This document shows, piece by piece, positions 26,588-36,738 of a stretch of DNA of 64,000 nt. The first letter of the stretch is position 1. Every line of letters begins with the position of its first letter. The position numbers and the translations under genes are program-made. The stretch is from Spirochaetales bacterium (GTDB lineage Bacteria; Spirochaetota; Spirochaetia; DSM-2461): NCBI GenBank assembly GCA_022360655.1, contig JAKSCK010000070.1, forward strand, positions 1 to 64,000. The letters run 5' to 3'. The notes beneath the pieces are model-generated. The model did no database searches, had not been told where the DNA came from, and saw only the letters and a list, made by a program, of their open reading frames with translations.

Positions 26588-27559
26588 CTATGCCTTTAAA
26601 CGTGTGGCCAAGATTTGGGTCAGATGCTCTATGGCATCATTCAAATCCCCGCTAATCATGCAACCAGATGCTTTCTTATGGCCGCCTCCGCCAAAAAACC
26701 GGGCGATTTCTGCCACATCCAAATCCGTTACAGAGCGAAGTCCTACTAAACATTGGCCATCATTTTGCTCTCGAATCAGAAAAGCGGCCTCAACTCCTTG
26801 AATCCCCAGCATTGATTGGTAAAGTTTGTCAGAATCTCGTTCTGTTCCAACCTCTTTCCAATCTTTCCAGTTCTCCCAGGTGATGGCCACACGTCCATCA
26901 AAATACAGCTCAATCCGATCCAGTGCACGACCCAACAATTTGCGAGAACCTAAACTTCGGCCGCCATTGATGGCACGAAATGCCTCGGGGGGGGAGGCGC
27001 CGGCATCCAATAATCGTGCCACAGCCTCCAAAGACCAACCATGATGGGGCTCCAGGTGGCGAAAAAACCCTGTATCTGTGCAGAAGCCTAAGAACAGAGC
27101 CTCGGCCATTTCAGGAGAAAGGGCATCCCCTGATGCTTCAATCAATCGTTGAACCATCATTGTTGTGGAGGGACTGGTGGGTTCAATCCATCGCAAATCA
27201 CCAAAGGGTTGGCCTGAAGCATGGTGATCAATCACCACCATGGATGTGTCAGGTAATGAGGACTCCGGGAATCCCGTCCTTTCATAAGAGGAGCAATCCA
27301 GAATCACTGTGATGGCCTTGCCTGCTAATGCCTGAGGAATTTGATTGGAAAAATCTCCTTGCCAGGGCAAAATCTCCGGTCGACGCCAAGGACCAGCCGA
27401 ACACAGGTGCACCGTTTTTCCGTGATGTTGAAGCCAGAGGCCAAGAGCTTTTTGAGAGCCTAGACAATCCGCATCTGGATCTTCATGGCCTAAAATGATG
27501 ATGTCAGTGTGCTGAAGGAGCGCCCCAAGAATTGGGGCGATGTCAGGTGAGTTCAACAA
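26588..27559 (-). CDS. nrnA: DHH-family phosphoesterase (NrnA-like oligoribonuclease/pAp phosphatase)
   Basis: This 323-residue cytoplasmic enzyme has the DHH-family motifs GHEDPDADCLGS near residues 24-35 and VIDHHASGQPFG near 106-117. The DHHA1 substrate-binding motif GGGGHKKASG is near the C-terminus. NrnA-type proteins degrade nano-RNA and dephosphorylate pAp; some relatives hydrolyse cyclic dinucleotides. It appears to start at TTG (27559), two codons after the upstream stop, with no clear ribosome site, so translation may be coupled to the preceding gene. Confidence 0.85.
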   Translation of the reverse strand: MLNSPDIAPILGALLQHTDIIILGHEDPDADCLGSQKALGLWLQHHGKTVHLCSAGPWRRPEILPWQGDFSNQIPQALAGKAITVILDCSSYERTGFPESSLPDTSMVVIDHHASGQPFGDLRWIEPTSPSTTMMVQRLIEASGDALSPEMAEALFLGFCTDTGFFRHLEPHHGWSLEAVARLLDAGASPPEAFRAINGGRSLGSRKLLGRALDRIELYFDGRVAITWENWKDWKEVGTERDSDKLYQSMLGIQGVEAAFLIREQNDGQCLVGLRSVTDLDVAEIARFFGGGGHKKASGCMISGDLNDAIEHLTQILATRLKA

Positions 27560-27562
27560 AAT

Positions 27563-27985
27563 CTAATTGGATGTGAATGAAATTTCTGGGAGAGCATCAT
27601 TGGCAGGGAATTCCCCATCGTAATCAATGGTGGGATCCAAAAACCCCCAGCTTTCATGCGCTAAATTTCGGAACAAATAGAGACGGAAATGATCCATCTG
27701 ACCATCTTTGTAAAAAAAGCTCACATAGGGATAAGACTCACCTTCCCCATAGGCAATTTCGCCAATTCCGCCTGCTTCACGGAACCACGCCACAGGGGCC
27801 CAAAAGGTACCAACGGTGTAATCCTGGCGAATGTAATCAATGCGATATCCCTTGGAATGATTATAAATTTTTGCAATCTGAAGGGATTTGGGGTAGAGCT
27901 CCGATTCATTGGGGAACTGTTGAGCAAACGCACCCACCGTGCAGAGCACGAACAAAATGAGAGCGATGACAGAAACGCGCTTCAC
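27563..27985 (-). CDS. Small secreted protein of unknown function
   Basis: This 140-residue protein has a signal peptide (VSVIALILFVLCTVGAFAQQ) with an AxA cleavage site. The mature part is rich in aromatic residues (YNHSKGYRIDYIRQDYTVGT, FWAPVAWF). I do not recognise the family. The GTG start has GGGAGG seven bases upstream. It precedes nrnA by three bases, so the two are co-transcribed. Confidence 0.7.
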   Translation of the reverse strand: MKRVSVIALILFVLCTVGAFAQQFPNESELYPKSLQIAKIYNHSKGYRIDYIRQDYTVGTFWAPVAWFREAGGIGEIAYGEGESYPYVSFFYKDGQMDHFRLYLFRNLAHESWGFLDPTIDYDGEFPANDALPEISFTSN

Positions 27986-28081
27986 GATAATGCCTCCCTA
28001 GGGATTTGAAGTATGCCTCATCGCCCACTTCGATTCAAGCGCAAAAACTTATCTCCCTCACTCTCGTCTTAGATGTTTTAG

Positions 28082-28110
28082 ATCGACCCCTCCCCATCCT
28101 AGGGGAGGGG
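28082..28110 (-). terminator. Hairpin downstream of lon; recurring motif copy d
   Basis: A perfect 9-bp stem CCCCTCCCC/GGGGAGGGG with a six-base loop lies just after the lon stop. The plus-strand sequence at its edge reads TAGATCGACCCCT, the extragenic motif. There is no T-run on the minus strand, so termination efficiency is uncertain. Confidence 0.55.
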
Positions 28111-28120
28111 GGCTGGGAGT

Positions 28121-30562
28121 CTATTTTTGGGGAAAAGTCTTTGGTGGGAACAAATCAAATAATGCATCGCCCAAACTATCATGGAACAAGAATTCCACCT
28201 CTTTGGTTACCTCGTCTGGAAGTTCTTCCACATCGCGTTGATTCTCTCGAGGCATCACAATTCGGGAAAACCCTCGTCGCCTTGCAGCCATGGATTTTTC
28301 CTTTACACCACCAATGGGAAGCACACGATCCGTCAGGGTCACTTCACCTGTCATGGCCACACCGGTCACCAAGGGGATTCCACGGGCCGCAGAAAGTAGA
28401 GCGGCTGTTAATGCAATGCCTGCTGAGGGACCATCCACAGGAATGGCACCTTGGGGAACATGGATGTGCACATCTTTTTTCTGATCAAAATCTTGGGACA
28501 AGCCCAAGGAGGATTTATTGGCGCGAAGATAAGACAGAGCAATTTGGGCGCTTTCTTTCATCACATCACCCAGTTGCCCGGTGAGAATGAGTTTTCCTGT
28601 TCCATCAAAGAGTCGTGCTTCCACAGGAAGCACTCCCCCCCCACCTCCGTCATAGTAGAGGCCGGGCGCCAATCCTGGTCTTCCATGGATTCCCAAATCA
28701 TCTTCAAGGCGTTCCTTGCCCAGATATTCCCGAACCATGGCAGGAGTGACATCAATTTGCCGTCCATCCAGACCGGGAAGACCATCAATGGGTTCGCGAG
28801 AAACGGTTGTCTGTTCCTCATGATGTTCGGGAAGAAGAACAAATCTCCCTGTGCGGGATTGTTCTTCTTCCAAGAGCTTGCGCACCAGTTTTCGAACTAC
28901 TTGGCCAATGCTGCGTTCCATGTTCCGAACACCGGCCTCGAGGGTATAGCCTCGGATCAGGAGTTCTAGGGATTCATCAGAAAGATGCACTTGAGCACCG
29001 CTCAATCCATTCTCATCCATTTGTTTGGGGAGAATGAAGGTGCGGGCAATGGTTTTCTTTTCCACCATGGTGTAGCCAGGAATCCGAATCACCTCCATGC
29101 GGTCCCGAAGGGCATGAGGGATGGCTTCCAGGCTATTGGCCGTGGTGATAAACATCACTTCTGAGAGGTTGAAGGGAACCTCAAGATAGTGATCGGTGAA
29201 GGTATCATTTTGTTCGGGGTCAAGAACTTCCAAGAGGGCGGATGATGGATCGCCACGGTAGTCATTGGACATCTTGTCAATTTCATCAAGAAGAAAGACA
29301 GGATTGAGGGTTCCAGCCCTCTTGAGGGCCTGAATGATTTTTCCAGGGAGGGCACCCACATAGGTTTTTCTGTGGCCGCGGATTTCGGCTTCATCCCGGA
29401 CACCACCGAGGGAAATGCGAACAAATTGTCGGTTAAGAGCTTGGGCCACGGAACGGCCCAGGGAGGTTTTCCCAGTTCCTGGAGGCCCTACAAAACACAG
29501 AATGGGACTTTTGACTTTGGATTTCAGCTGACGAACGGCGATGAAATCCAGTATGCGTTCCTTAGGTTTCTCCAGGCCAAAGTGATCGGAATCCAGGATG
29601 CGTGTGGCCTCGGCAATGTTTCCCCGATCGGTGCTGCGTTTTCCCCAAGGAAGGTCTGTGATCCATTCAAGATATGTGCGGAGAACACCAGATTCCGGAC
29701 TCATAGGTTGGAGCCTGGAGAGGCGCTTGGCTTCCACATCGGCCTTCTCTTGAACTTCCGTTGGGAGGTCAAGAGAACGAAGTTTTTTTTCTAAATCCCG
29801 GGCCCCGGAGGGGTCGGCTTCATCACTTCCGAGTTCCTTATGAATCTCTCGTAGCTGTTCATTCAGGAAGTATTCCCGTTGGGAACGGTCCATGCGTTTT
29901 TTGACCCGGCTGGATAAGTCATTTTTGAGTCCCATGAACTCGTTTTCCATGCGAAGGGCCAGGGAAAGATCTTCAAGACGCTTTTCGGAATTGGTTTCCA
30001 GAAGGAAATTGATTTTTCGAGAGGCATCCACATCTAGAGTAGAGGCTGCTCGTCCAACAAGTTTGTCGACCGTTTCTGAACGCTGCACGTTCACAGCCGC
30101 TTCTTTTGGGAGTTTCCCCTTCCGAAGAACGGCATAAGCGCGAAAGTCATCTTTCACAGCTTGCATGCGGGTAAGGATGGATTCCGTATTGGTTTTGTCT
30201 TCAGGTATGGAGCGGAAAACAGCGGTGATGGATTCTTTCCCGCGCTTGATTTTTTTGAGTTGAGCCCGCTGTCGGCCTTCCACCAACACACGCATGTTTC
30301 CATCTGGGAGTTTGAGAACCTGAACAACACGGGCCACAGTTCCAATAGGATAAAGATCATCGGGATGGAATTCTTCCGATGTGTTTTTTTGAAACCCAAG
30401 AAACACCTCTTGTCCAGCCTCAGAGGCGGCTTGGAGGGATTTGAGTGAGGTGCTTCTTCCAACAAAGAATGGGGCAACGGAATGAGGGAACACCACCAAC
30501 TCCCGCAGGGGGAGGAGGGGAAGTTCCCCCTTCTCGTTAAGCCGTAATTTGTTTGACTTCAT
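28121..30562 (-). CDS. lon: ATP-dependent protease Lon
   Basis: This 813-residue protease degrades damaged and regulatory proteins. The N-terminal LAN domain starts [20 protein letters not shown]. The AAA+ module has Walker [12 protein letters not shown] and Walker [10 protein letters not shown]. The protease domain has catalytic Ser in DGPSAG and Lys in [10 protein letters not shown]. The true start is within the clpX 3' end: ATG 30562 ([11 protein letters not shown]) or ATG 30574. The longer reading to 30625 is unlikely. It overlaps clpX by about 26 bases and is the last gene of the tig-clpP-clpX-lon cluster. Confidence 0.95.
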   Translation of the reverse strand: MKSNKLRLNEKGELPLLPLRELVVFPHSVAPFFVGRSTSLKSLQAASEAGQEVFLGFQKNTSEEFHPDDLYPIGTVARVVQVLKLPDGNMRVLVEGRQRAQLKKIKRGKESITAVFRSIPEDKTNTESILTRMQAVKDDFRAYAVLRKGKLPKEAAVNVQRSETVDKLVGRAASTLDVDASRKINFLLETNSEKRLEDLSLALRMENEFMGLKNDLSSRVKKRMDRSQREYFLNEQLREIHKELGSDEADPSGARDLEKKLRSLDLPTEVQEKADVEAKRLSRLQPMSPESGVLRTYLEWITDLPWGKRSTDRGNIAEATRILDSDHFGLEKPKERILDFIAVRQLKSKVKSPILCFVGPPGTGKTSLGRSVAQALNRQFVRISLGGVRDEAEIRGHRKTYVGALPGKIIQALKRAGTLNPVFLLDEIDKMSNDYRGDPSSALLEVLDPEQNDTFTDHYLEVPFNLSEVMFITTANSLEAIPHALRDRMEVIRIPGYTMVEKKTIARTFILPKQMDENGLSGAQVHLSDESLELLIRGYTLEAGVRNMERSIGQVVRKLVRKLLEEEQSRTGRFVLLPEHHEEQTTVSREPIDGLPGLDGRQIDVTPAMVREYLGKERLEDDLGIHGRPGLAPGLYYDGGGGGVLPVEARLFDGTGKLILTGQLGDVMKESAQIALSYLRANKSSLGLSQDFDQKKDVHIHVPQGAIPVDGPSAGIALTAALLSAARGIPLVTGVAMTGEVTLTDRVLPIGGVKEKSMAARRRGFSRIVMPRENQRDVEELPDEVTKEVEFLFHDSLGDALFDLFPPKTFPQK

Positions 30563-31820
30563 CCGAATCGTCATCTTTGGGAAGTTCGCCCAATTCGACG
30601 ATTTCTGGGCGTACACCGTTTGCAATCACATCGCGTGTGATGGTGACTTTCTTGTGTCCCTTGATGGAGGGCAAATCGTACATGATGTCAATCATGGCCG
30701 ATTCCACAATGGAGCGGATTCCTCGAGCACCGGTTTTTTGCTTCATGGCCTGTTCAGCCACAGCTTTCACGGCGTCGCTCTCAAACTCCAGTTCCACATT
30801 ATCCATTTTCATGGATACGGTGTACTGCTTAATCACAGAGTTTTTGGGCTCTGTGACGATGCGAATGAGTTCTTCTTCTTTCAAATCATCTAAGGCCACC
30901 TGAATGGGCAACCGACCAATGAACTCTGGAATCAAACCAAACTTCACCATGTCATCCGGATGGATTTTTGAGAACAACTCAGAAAGGCTTCGGTCGCCAT
31001 TTTTGCGCACATCAGCACCAAAGCCCATGGGATGTTCGGCCACTCGGGATTCAATGATGCGATCAAGGCCCACGAAAGCTCCACCACAAATCACCAGGAT
31101 ATTGGAGGTGTCAATCTTGAGCATTTCCTGGTTGGGGTGTTTACGTCCACCCTGGGGGGGGACCGATGCACTGGTGCCTTCAATGATTTTCAGAAGAGCC
31201 TGCTGCACGCCTTCACCAGACACATCCCGAGTGATGGAGACGTTCTCACCCTTGCGGGCAATTTTGTCAATCTCATCAATGTAGATGATGCCTCTTTCGG
31301 CAGCGGCAATATTATTTCCAGCAGCTTGAATCAGCTTCAGGAGGATATTCTCAACATCTTCGCCCACATAACCGGCTTCGGTGAGGGTGGTGGCATCGGC
31401 AATGGCAAAGGGAACTTTTAGCTTCTGAGCCAAGGTTTTGGCCAAAAGAGTTTTTCCTGAGCCAGTGGGGCCCACAAGCATGACGTTGGACTTTTCCAGT
31501 TCCACATCGTCATTGGAAATCTGTCCCTTATGCATGATGCGCTTGTAGTGGTTATAGACCGCTACAGAAAGGGATTTTTTTGCCAGCTCTTGGCCAATGA
31601 CATACTGGTCAAGGTACTCTTTGATTTCTTTGGGAGTGGGAAGATCATCCGCAAATTCAGCGGTGATACTTTCATTCTCTTCTGCAAGAATGCGGTTGCA
31701 GACCGTGACACATTCATCACAAATGTACACGCCTGGTCCCGCAATCAGCTTCTTTGCCATTTCTGAGGTTTTGCCACAGAAGGAGCAGACTTTAACTTCT
31801 TTTCCTTTAGCCCTGGCCAT
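30537..31820 (-). CDS. clpX: ClpX, ATP-dependent Clp protease unfoldase subunit
   Basis: This 427-residue AAA+ unfoldase feeds substrates to ClpP. The N-terminal zinc-binding domain has CSFCGK ... CDECV (C-x2-C twice). Walker A is [11 protein letters not shown], the pore loop GYVGED, Walker [11 protein letters not shown]. Length matches the family. ATG 31820 (MARAKGK) has GAGAGG five bases upstream and is preferred over GTG 31826. It overlaps clpP by 14 bases, so the two are translationally linked. Confidence 0.96.
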   Translation of the reverse strand: MARAKGKEVKVCSFCGKTSEMAKKLIAGPGVYICDECVTVCNRILAEENESITAEFADDLPTPKEIKEYLDQYVIGQELAKKSLSVAVYNHYKRIMHKGQISNDDVELEKSNVMLVGPTGSGKTLLAKTLAQKLKVPFAIADATTLTEAGYVGEDVENILLKLIQAAGNNIAAAERGIIYIDEIDKIARKGENVSITRDVSGEGVQQALLKIIEGTSASVPPQGGRKHPNQEMLKIDTSNILVICGGAFVGLDRIIESRVAEHPMGFGADVRKNGDRSLSELFSKIHPDDMVKFGLIPEFIGRLPIQVALDDLKEEELIRIVTEPKNSVIKQYTVSMKMDNVELEFESDAVKAVAEQAMKQKTGARGIRSIVESAMIDIMYDLPSIKGHKKVTITRDVIANGVRPEIVELGELPKDDDSDEVKQITA

Positions 31821-32415
31821 TCTCACCTCTCGTCAGGATACGGTCTACTAAACCATATTCTACAGCTTCCGCTGCAGACATAAAGAAATCGCGTTCAAGA
31901 TCGGCTGCAATGGTTTTCTCTTCTTTCCCTGCATCCTGAGCAAGGTATTGAATGAGGAGTTTTTTGAGTCTCACGATTTCACGGGCTTGGATGCCAATAT
32001 CCACGGCCTGTCCCTGAACACCACCCCAAGGCTGGTGAATCAGGATTCGGGAAGAGGGAAGAACCATTCTCTTTCCCTTGGTTCCACCAGCAAGGAGCAC
32101 GGCACCCATTGAGGCAGCCTGTCCCATGCAGATGGTCTGCACATCGGCGTTGATGTGTCTCATGGTGTCATAGATGGCCAAACCGGCTGTGACAGAACCA
32201 CCGGGGCTGTTGATGTAAAAGCTGATGTCTTTCTCTGGGTCCTGGGAGTCCAGGTAGAGCATCTGGGCCACGATGTGGTCGGCGTCGATGTCCCTTATTT
32301 CACCACCAAGGAAGATGATTCGCTCTTGAAGAAGCTTTGACCAGATGTCGTATCGGGTTTCACCAATACCAGTCTTCTCAACGACGAAGGGATTGTATGC
32401 GGCTTGGACGTCCAT
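31807..32415 (-). CDS. clpP: ClpP, ATP-dependent Clp protease proteolytic subunit
   Basis: This 202-residue serine protease forms the tetradecameric chamber. Nucleophile Ser lies in [11 protein letters not shown] and catalytic His in [25 protein letters not shown] forms the oxyanion segment. The in-frame reading to 32490 adds 25 poorly conserved residues. ATG 32415 ([12 protein letters not shown]) has AGGAG upstream. Located between tig and clpX. Confidence 0.95.
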   Translation of the reverse strand: MDVQAAYNPFVVEKTGIGETRYDIWSKLLQERIIFLGGEIRDIDADHIVAQMLYLDSQDPEKDISFYINSPGGSVTAGLAIYDTMRHINADVQTICMGQAASMGAVLLAGGTKGKRMVLPSSRILIHQPWGGVQGQAVDIGIQAREIVRLKKLLIQYLAQDAGKEEKTIAADLERDFFMSAAEAVEYGLVDRILTRGENGQG

Positions 32416-32497
32416 TGGTTCTCCTAACGGGCGCAAACGCCGGGGATGATCCCCGGCGCTGAAAAACGGCGACGGATGGTTTGCCGCCATTTTTTAT

Positions 32498-33835
32498 TTA
32501 GGCACCCATCAAGTCAGTATAGTCGATCTTCTCGCCTTTTTTGACGGAAGCAGCGCCCAAAAGGAAGTCAAAAAGCTTCGTTTGAGCAAGTTCATTCTTA
32601 ATATACTCACGGAACTGGGGACCGCCGAACATTTTTTCAAGTTCTTCGGCAGGCATTTTGAATTCTTCAGCCCGCTTCTCAAGCTCAGCAACCACTTCGT
32701 CATCGCTGGCTTCAATCTTTTCTTCTTCCACAATCTTGCCAAAGATGAGGCGAGTTTTGATGGATTTGGTGGCATCATCGCGCCATTCGTCCAAAATCTC
32801 TTTCTTGCTGCGACCAGCATCTTCAAGCGCTTTGAGCAGCATCTCTTCAGGAGCGCCAGACTGACGAACATAGTCTCGCCATGTGTGCTCCAGGTCAGAG
32901 GCAATCATGGATTCAGGGACGGCAATCTCAGCACCTTCAACGAGTTTGTCGGTGAGAGCATTGATTTTTTGAGCACGGATTTTCCCAGCGGCCCGCTCTT
33001 TCAGATCTGCTTTCACCTTGGCACGCAAATCGTCCAGGGTCTTGAGATCTTCAGAAACATCCTGAGCCAGTTCATCATCCAATTCAGGAAGCTGTCGCTC
33101 TTTGACAGCAGAAATGGTGGCTTCCACTTTGAGAGTTCGACCAGCCAAACCTGCAGGAGCATCGTCGCCATAGGTTTTCTCAATCACCTTGGTCTCATCT
33201 TTCTTCATTCCCTTTACATCCTCTTCTAGGAGGTAAGGGTGGGGATTGGTACCCACAGTGAAAGCAAAACCTTTTCGGCGAGTCTCTTCCAAAGCCTGGT
33301 CATCATCACCAAGTTCGACATAGTCCATGGTGACAACACTGGCATCGGCAACAACGCCATCAGCCTTATCCACAACAACGGCATTGCGCTCGCGAATGGC
33401 TTCGAGTTCTTCATTTTCGTGCTTCTTGAGGATCTTGGCCTGTGCTTCTTCAACCTCAATCCCTTTGTATTCACCCATGGTGATTTCAGGGAACACGTCA
33501 TACGACACGCTGAAGGTGTAGGGTTTGCCAGGCTCAATGGCTGGAAGATCATCCAGGGTGGGCTGGGAAATGGGGGCTTCTTCAGCACCTTCCAGGGTTT
33601 CCTTGAGGGCACTGTCAACGAGGTCAGCAGCGGCTTCCTGTTTGATTCCATCGCCAAATTTGCGGATGAGAACTTCCTTGGGTACCTTGCCCTTGCGGAA
33701 GCCAGGAATCTGAACCTGCTTGCCGTATTTGGCCAGCAGATCATTGTAGGCTTTTTCAGCCCCTTCGGCGGTGACGGTGACGGTGAGTTTTACCGCGGAT
33801 TGCTCCAGTTTCTCGAACTGCTTGCTATCGATCAT
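32498..33835 (-). CDS. tig: Trigger factor, ribosome-associated chaperone
   Basis: This 445-residue ribosome-bound chaperone has peptidyl-prolyl isomerase activity. The N-terminal ribosome-binding domain has the signature GFRKGKVPKEVL near residues 45-56. The FKBP-like domain spans roughly 150-245 (VTMDYVE ... GMKKDETKVIEKTYGDDAPA). The C-terminal helical arms follow. ATG 33835 (MIDSKQFEKLEQ) has GAGG at seven bases; ATG 33841 is too close to it. Codon use is biased as in highly expressed genes. It is the first gene of the cluster, and a terminator-like hairpin lies in its leader. Confidence 0.94.
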   Translation of the reverse strand: MIDSKQFEKLEQSAVKLTVTVTAEGAEKAYNDLLAKYGKQVQIPGFRKGKVPKEVLIRKFGDGIKQEAAADLVDSALKETLEGAEEAPISQPTLDDLPAIEPGKPYTFSVSYDVFPEITMGEYKGIEVEEAQAKILKKHENEELEAIRERNAVVVDKADGVVADASVVTMDYVELGDDDQALEETRRKGFAFTVGTNPHPYLLEEDVKGMKKDETKVIEKTYGDDAPAGLAGRTLKVEATISAVKERQLPELDDELAQDVSEDLKTLDDLRAKVKADLKERAAGKIRAQKINALTDKLVEGAEIAVPESMIASDLEHTWRDYVRQSGAPEEMLLKALEDAGRSKKEILDEWRDDATKSIKTRLIFGKIVEEEKIEASDDEVVAELEKRAEEFKMPAEELEKMFGGPQFREYIKNELAQTKLFDFLLGAASVKKGEKIDYTDLMGA

Positions 33836-33866
33836 ACTCATACCTCGTGAGGAGTCTTTTGTATGC

Positions 33867-33896
33867 AAAAAAAACGACCCGGCATTCCGGATCGTT
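33867..33896 (-). terminator. Strong intrinsic terminator just upstream of tig
   Basis: On the minus strand the arms AACGATCCGG and CCGGGTCGTT (one G-U pair) enclose AATG and are followed by eight T. The T-run ends about 31 bases before the tig ATG. It either ends transcripts from the tRNA genes or acts as an attenuator in the tig leader. Little room is left for a separate tig promoter. Confidence 0.8.
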
Positions 33897-33950
33897 CGAA
33901 ATCATAAGGTCTTCGGACCCCGGACCCATTCTTTATGCTGTCTTTTTTTA

Positions 33951-33977
33951 GACCGAACCGGTCCGATCCGTTCGGTC
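33951..33977. other. Perfect inverted repeat downstream of tRNA-Leu
   Basis: Arms GACCGAAC and GTTCGGTC with an 11-base loop. No T-run follows on the minus strand. It may protect or process the tRNA 3' trailer. Confidence 0.45.
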
Positions 33978-33985
33978 AGTCTTCG

Positions 33986-34065
33986 TGCGAGAGAAGGGAC
34001 TTGAACCCTTACGCCGAAGCACCGGCTCCTAAGACCGGCGTGTCTACCAATTCCACCCCTCTCGC
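33986..34065 (-). tRNA. tRNA-Leu (anticodon TAG)
   Basis: The acceptor stem GCGAGAG/CTCTCGC, a D-arm with GGAATTGGTAGAC, an anticodon stem CCGGT/GCCGG enclosing CTTAGGA, a variable arm with a TTCG loop and T-arm GGGTTCAAGTCCC are all visible. CCA is not encoded; the discriminator is A. Confidence 0.93.
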
Positions 34066-34144
34066 ATGCAAATGCATTGGACGTGAACCGTCCGATTCTT
34101 TATTTCCATGTTTTTCATGGTGAAAGAAAAACACTTCGTTAAAG

Positions 34145-34172
34145 AAAAAAAGGGCGGCCATGCCGCCCTTTT
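34145..34172 (-). terminator. Terminator of tRNA-Lys
   Basis: A perfect stem AAGGGCGGC/GCCGCCCTT with a three-base loop, followed on the minus strand by a run of T. It begins immediately after the discriminator base of tRNA-Lys. Confidence 0.85.
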
Positions 34173-34245
34173 TGAGCCGTAAAGGGATCGAACCTTTGAC
34201 CCGCAGATTAAGAGTCTGCTGCTCTGCCAGCTGAGCTAACGGCCC
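34173..34245 (-). tRNA. tRNA-Lys (anticodon CTT)
   Basis: Acceptor GGGCCGT/ACGGCTC, D-arm TAGCTCAGCTGGCAGAGC, anticodon loop CTCTTAA, T-arm with GGTTCGATCCC and discriminator A give a 73-base cloverleaf without encoded CCA. Confidence 0.95.
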
Positions 34246-34569
34246 ATGCATTTAGTGCTTGCGTAATGTACTGACTTTTCTCATTTATGTCCAGAGGCTA
34301 GAACAAGAGAATCCTTTGCCAAGGTTTATTTTCTTTTGGAGAGGCATTTAGCCTCCTGTTTTATCAATGAAATGGGATTGAATTTAGGGTGGGATGATGT
34401 TTTTTTGAAGAGATTTCTTTCGCTCTTTCGTCCTTTCTAAGGGTAAAAAAGGATCAAATGAAACTGACCATTATGAATGGAGAGATTGTGAGGAGTTGGT
34501 GATTCAGAGTGGAAATATGGGAGGAGATATAAAGAATGGCAAAATAGTAATGATTAGAGAGGTTATGAG
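34246..34569. other. Intergenic region between tRNA-Lys and lipoprotein gene
   Basis: AT-rich divergent spacer with no ORF. It must carry the tRNA promoter on one side and the lipoprotein promoter on the other; no consensus boxes stand out. Confidence 0.5.
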
Positions 34570-36393
34570 GTGAAGAAAGTCTTCTTGAGTTTTCTTGTCG
34601 TCGTGCTTGCAGCTGTTTTTTTTGTTGCATGTGAAAATCCTGCTCTTCAATCGGGGTTAGAATCCCGAAGAACAAGCTTTGCTCCAGCCGTTCATGTATC
34701 AGATAGTCATTTGAATGCCATTGAGGGACGCAGCGTGAGCCTTACTCTCACAATGAATCCTGCACCAAGTGAAGATCTACGTGTTAATTATCGAATTTTT
34801 GATTGGCAGAATTATTCTACCTATGTGGATGATACAGCCACTCCCACCACTGGGAGTTTTTTGATTCAAGCGAATAACTCCACTCAAACCATAACCATCG
34901 ATTCCACAGCAACAACTGGAAATGACAATGGGGCGCGATTCTCTCTCATGCTCTTATCAGCTTCTACTGTGACGTCCAACTCACCCTATGTGGTTCATTT
35001 CAATTTCAACACATTCAACATCTATGATGTGTTCAATTTGAACTATGCTGATTTAACAGAAGCTGATCTTTCTGGATTGGATTTCACTGGAGCCAGCCTT
35101 CGAGGAGCAAATCTTTATAGGGCAAATCTTTCTAATGCTAATTTCTCAAGTGCAAATCTGAGCCAAGTTCGATTCGATCAAGCCAATCTGGATGGTGCCA
35201 TTTTCACAGGTGCCAATTTAGATGGATCGGTTCTACTACGACATCGGGCCACGGTAAATGATAATGGGACATTGAGGTTGCGTTACAGTGGGACTTCGGC
35301 GGCAACGCAAGTGGGGTCCCGTGAATTGCTGTTTGCCTCTGGACCTCTTGAATCGGGGTTTAGTGTTTTCCGTATTGAGCCCAATGGTTTGGTAACCAAT
35401 CTTGATAATGTTGTTAATGATCCTGATTCCTTCCTGTACTTTCCCAATGCCTTGGTTCCAACAAGTTCTGCTGGGAATCCTCTCTTGGTTACATCCACCT
35501 ACACGGCTGGGGATCCTGACAATGGTTTGAGTGTTTTTGAGTTTGGAAGCGATGGTGCTGTGAGTTGGCTCTCCAGTCTAAGGGATGATTCGACAACACA
35601 TTTCAGTGTTTCTTACGGACTTGCGGCTACTGTGATTGGGAATCGCAGCTTTGTTTTTGCATCATCATATGCCAATGATACAGGAATTAGTGTTTTTCAA
35701 CTTTCCAGTGATGGGGTTCTTAGCCAGGAGCGCGGGAGTTCTGGAGCCATTCTTGATGGGTTGAATATTGGCAATGTGGGAAATATTCGAAGTGGGATTC
35801 TGAGCTTAACAACGGCTGAAATTGATTCTCGAAATTTCCTTTTTGCAGGAACGCGTGATGGATTTACGGTTCTTGAAGTGGCATCAAATGGAACACTTAC
35901 CTACAAAACCCATGTGAATGATGATTCGTCATTGCATCTGAATCGGGTGGAACATATCACAGTTGAGCCGCAAGGCAATAGGGCTTTTCTTTATATCAAT
36001 GGGGGGCAGTCCACCGGACTGAGTGTCTTTGATCTCCGTCTTCATGGAAGTCAGGTGTCTGTTCAAAATATTCAGAATCTTGAAGCTGATCGCTATACCC
36101 ATATCAGTTCAGGGAGGAGTGGTTCTTCGGAAGTCATTCACATTGGATCGCGAAAACTGCTTGCCGTTGCCGGTGAAACCAGCATCAATAATTTTTTTGG
36201 ATTTAGCATCTATGAAATTGCAGATAATGGAACATTGACCAATAAGCTGAATTTCTTCGAGGGGGGGGACTTTGATCGTTATGCCATTCGAGGAACTCGT
36301 GGTCTTTCCGTTTCTGAAATTGACGGAAGAACTTTTCTGACAGTGGTTGGTCAGCTTGATAATGGACTCAGTGTTTTTGAAATTGATGGATGA
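34570..36393 (+). CDS. Lipoprotein with Calx-beta-like, pentapeptide and propeller repeats
   Basis: This is a 607-residue predicted lipoprotein with lipobox FFVAC (Cys21). Residues about 40-145 resemble a Calx-beta-type strand domain (HLNAIEGRSVSLTLTMNPAP). Residues about 158-222 are classic pentapeptide repeats of the A(D/N)L type (GANLYRANLSNANFSSANLS). The rest is a beta-propeller-like region with recurring LSVFE(I/F)xxDGxL units, as in lactonase/YncE folds. This combination is unusual. The GTG start has AGAGAGG seven bases upstream. Function is unknown; a surface or periplasmic binding role is a guess. Confidence 0.75.
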   Translation: MKKVFLSFLVVVLAAVFFVACENPALQSGLESRRTSFAPAVHVSDSHLNAIEGRSVSLTLTMNPAPSEDLRVNYRIFDWQNYSTYVDDTATPTTGSFLIQANNSTQTITIDSTATTGNDNGARFSLMLLSASTVTSNSPYVVHFNFNTFNIYDVFNLNYADLTEADLSGLDFTGASLRGANLYRANLSNANFSSANLSQVRFDQANLDGAIFTGANLDGSVLLRHRATVNDNGTLRLRYSGTSAATQVGSRELLFASGPLESGFSVFRIEPNGLVTNLDNVVNDPDSFLYFPNALVPTSSAGNPLLVTSTYTAGDPDNGLSVFEFGSDGAVSWLSSLRDDSTTHFSVSYGLAATVIGNRSFVFASSYANDTGISVFQLSSDGVLSQERGSSGAILDGLNIGNVGNIRSGILSLTTAEIDSRNFLFAGTRDGFTVLEVASNGTLTYKTHVNDDSSLHLNRVEHITVEPQGNRAFLYINGGQSTGLSVFDLRLHGSQVSVQNIQNLEADRYTHISSGRSGSSEVIHIGSRKLLAVAGETSINNFFGFSIYEIADNGTLTNKLNFFEGGDFDRYAIRGTRGLSVSEIDGRTFLTVVGQLDNGLSVFEIDG

Positions 36394-36450
36394 TCCTGTG
36401 GTGGGCCCGCATTTCAGATTCCTGAACATGAATCAATAGATAAAGAACTT

Positions 36451-36519
36451 CGGCAACCTTTGAAGTCTCCGCGAGGATGGATATGACGATCCCGGAAGCT
36501 TCCGGGGTTGCCGTTTTTT
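36451..36519 (+). terminator. Nested terminator after lipoprotein gene
   Basis: Outer arms CGGCAACC (36451-36458) and GGTTGCCG (36506-36513) enclose a perfect 16-base palindrome CCCGGAAGCTTCCGGG and are followed by six T. Confidence 0.75.
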
Positions 36520-36602
36520 GTGGGGCGCTCACACGGATCTCGTCCTCCAAAAGGAGAACGAGACGTGTATGGAGTTATAAAGGAAAGTAAAAAAGAAACT
36601 TG

Positions 36603-36676
36603 CGCGCCCTGGAGGACTCGAACCTCCGACCTACGGGTTCGAAGCCCGGTACTCTATCCAACTGAGCTAAGGACGC
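36603..36676 (-). tRNA. tRNA-Arg (anticodon TCG)
   Basis: Acceptor GCGTCCT/AGGGCGC, D-arm TAGCTCAGTTGGATAGAGT, anticodon loop CTTCGAA, T-arm GGAGGTTCGAGTCCTCC and discriminator G form a 74-base tRNA without encoded CCA. A T-rich stretch (TTTCTTTTTTAC) follows on the minus strand. Confidence 0.94.
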
Positions 36677-36738
36677 ATACGTCGTGGAATACTAAAACGA
36701 ATCAGTATTTTTCACAACACCACCGGTTACCGGTGTTG

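Noticed and set aside
33951-33977. GACCGAAC/GTTCGGTC repeat as terminator of tRNA-Leu
   Set aside because: On the tRNA strand it is followed by A-rich, not T-rich, sequence. The real terminator candidate is at 33867-33896.
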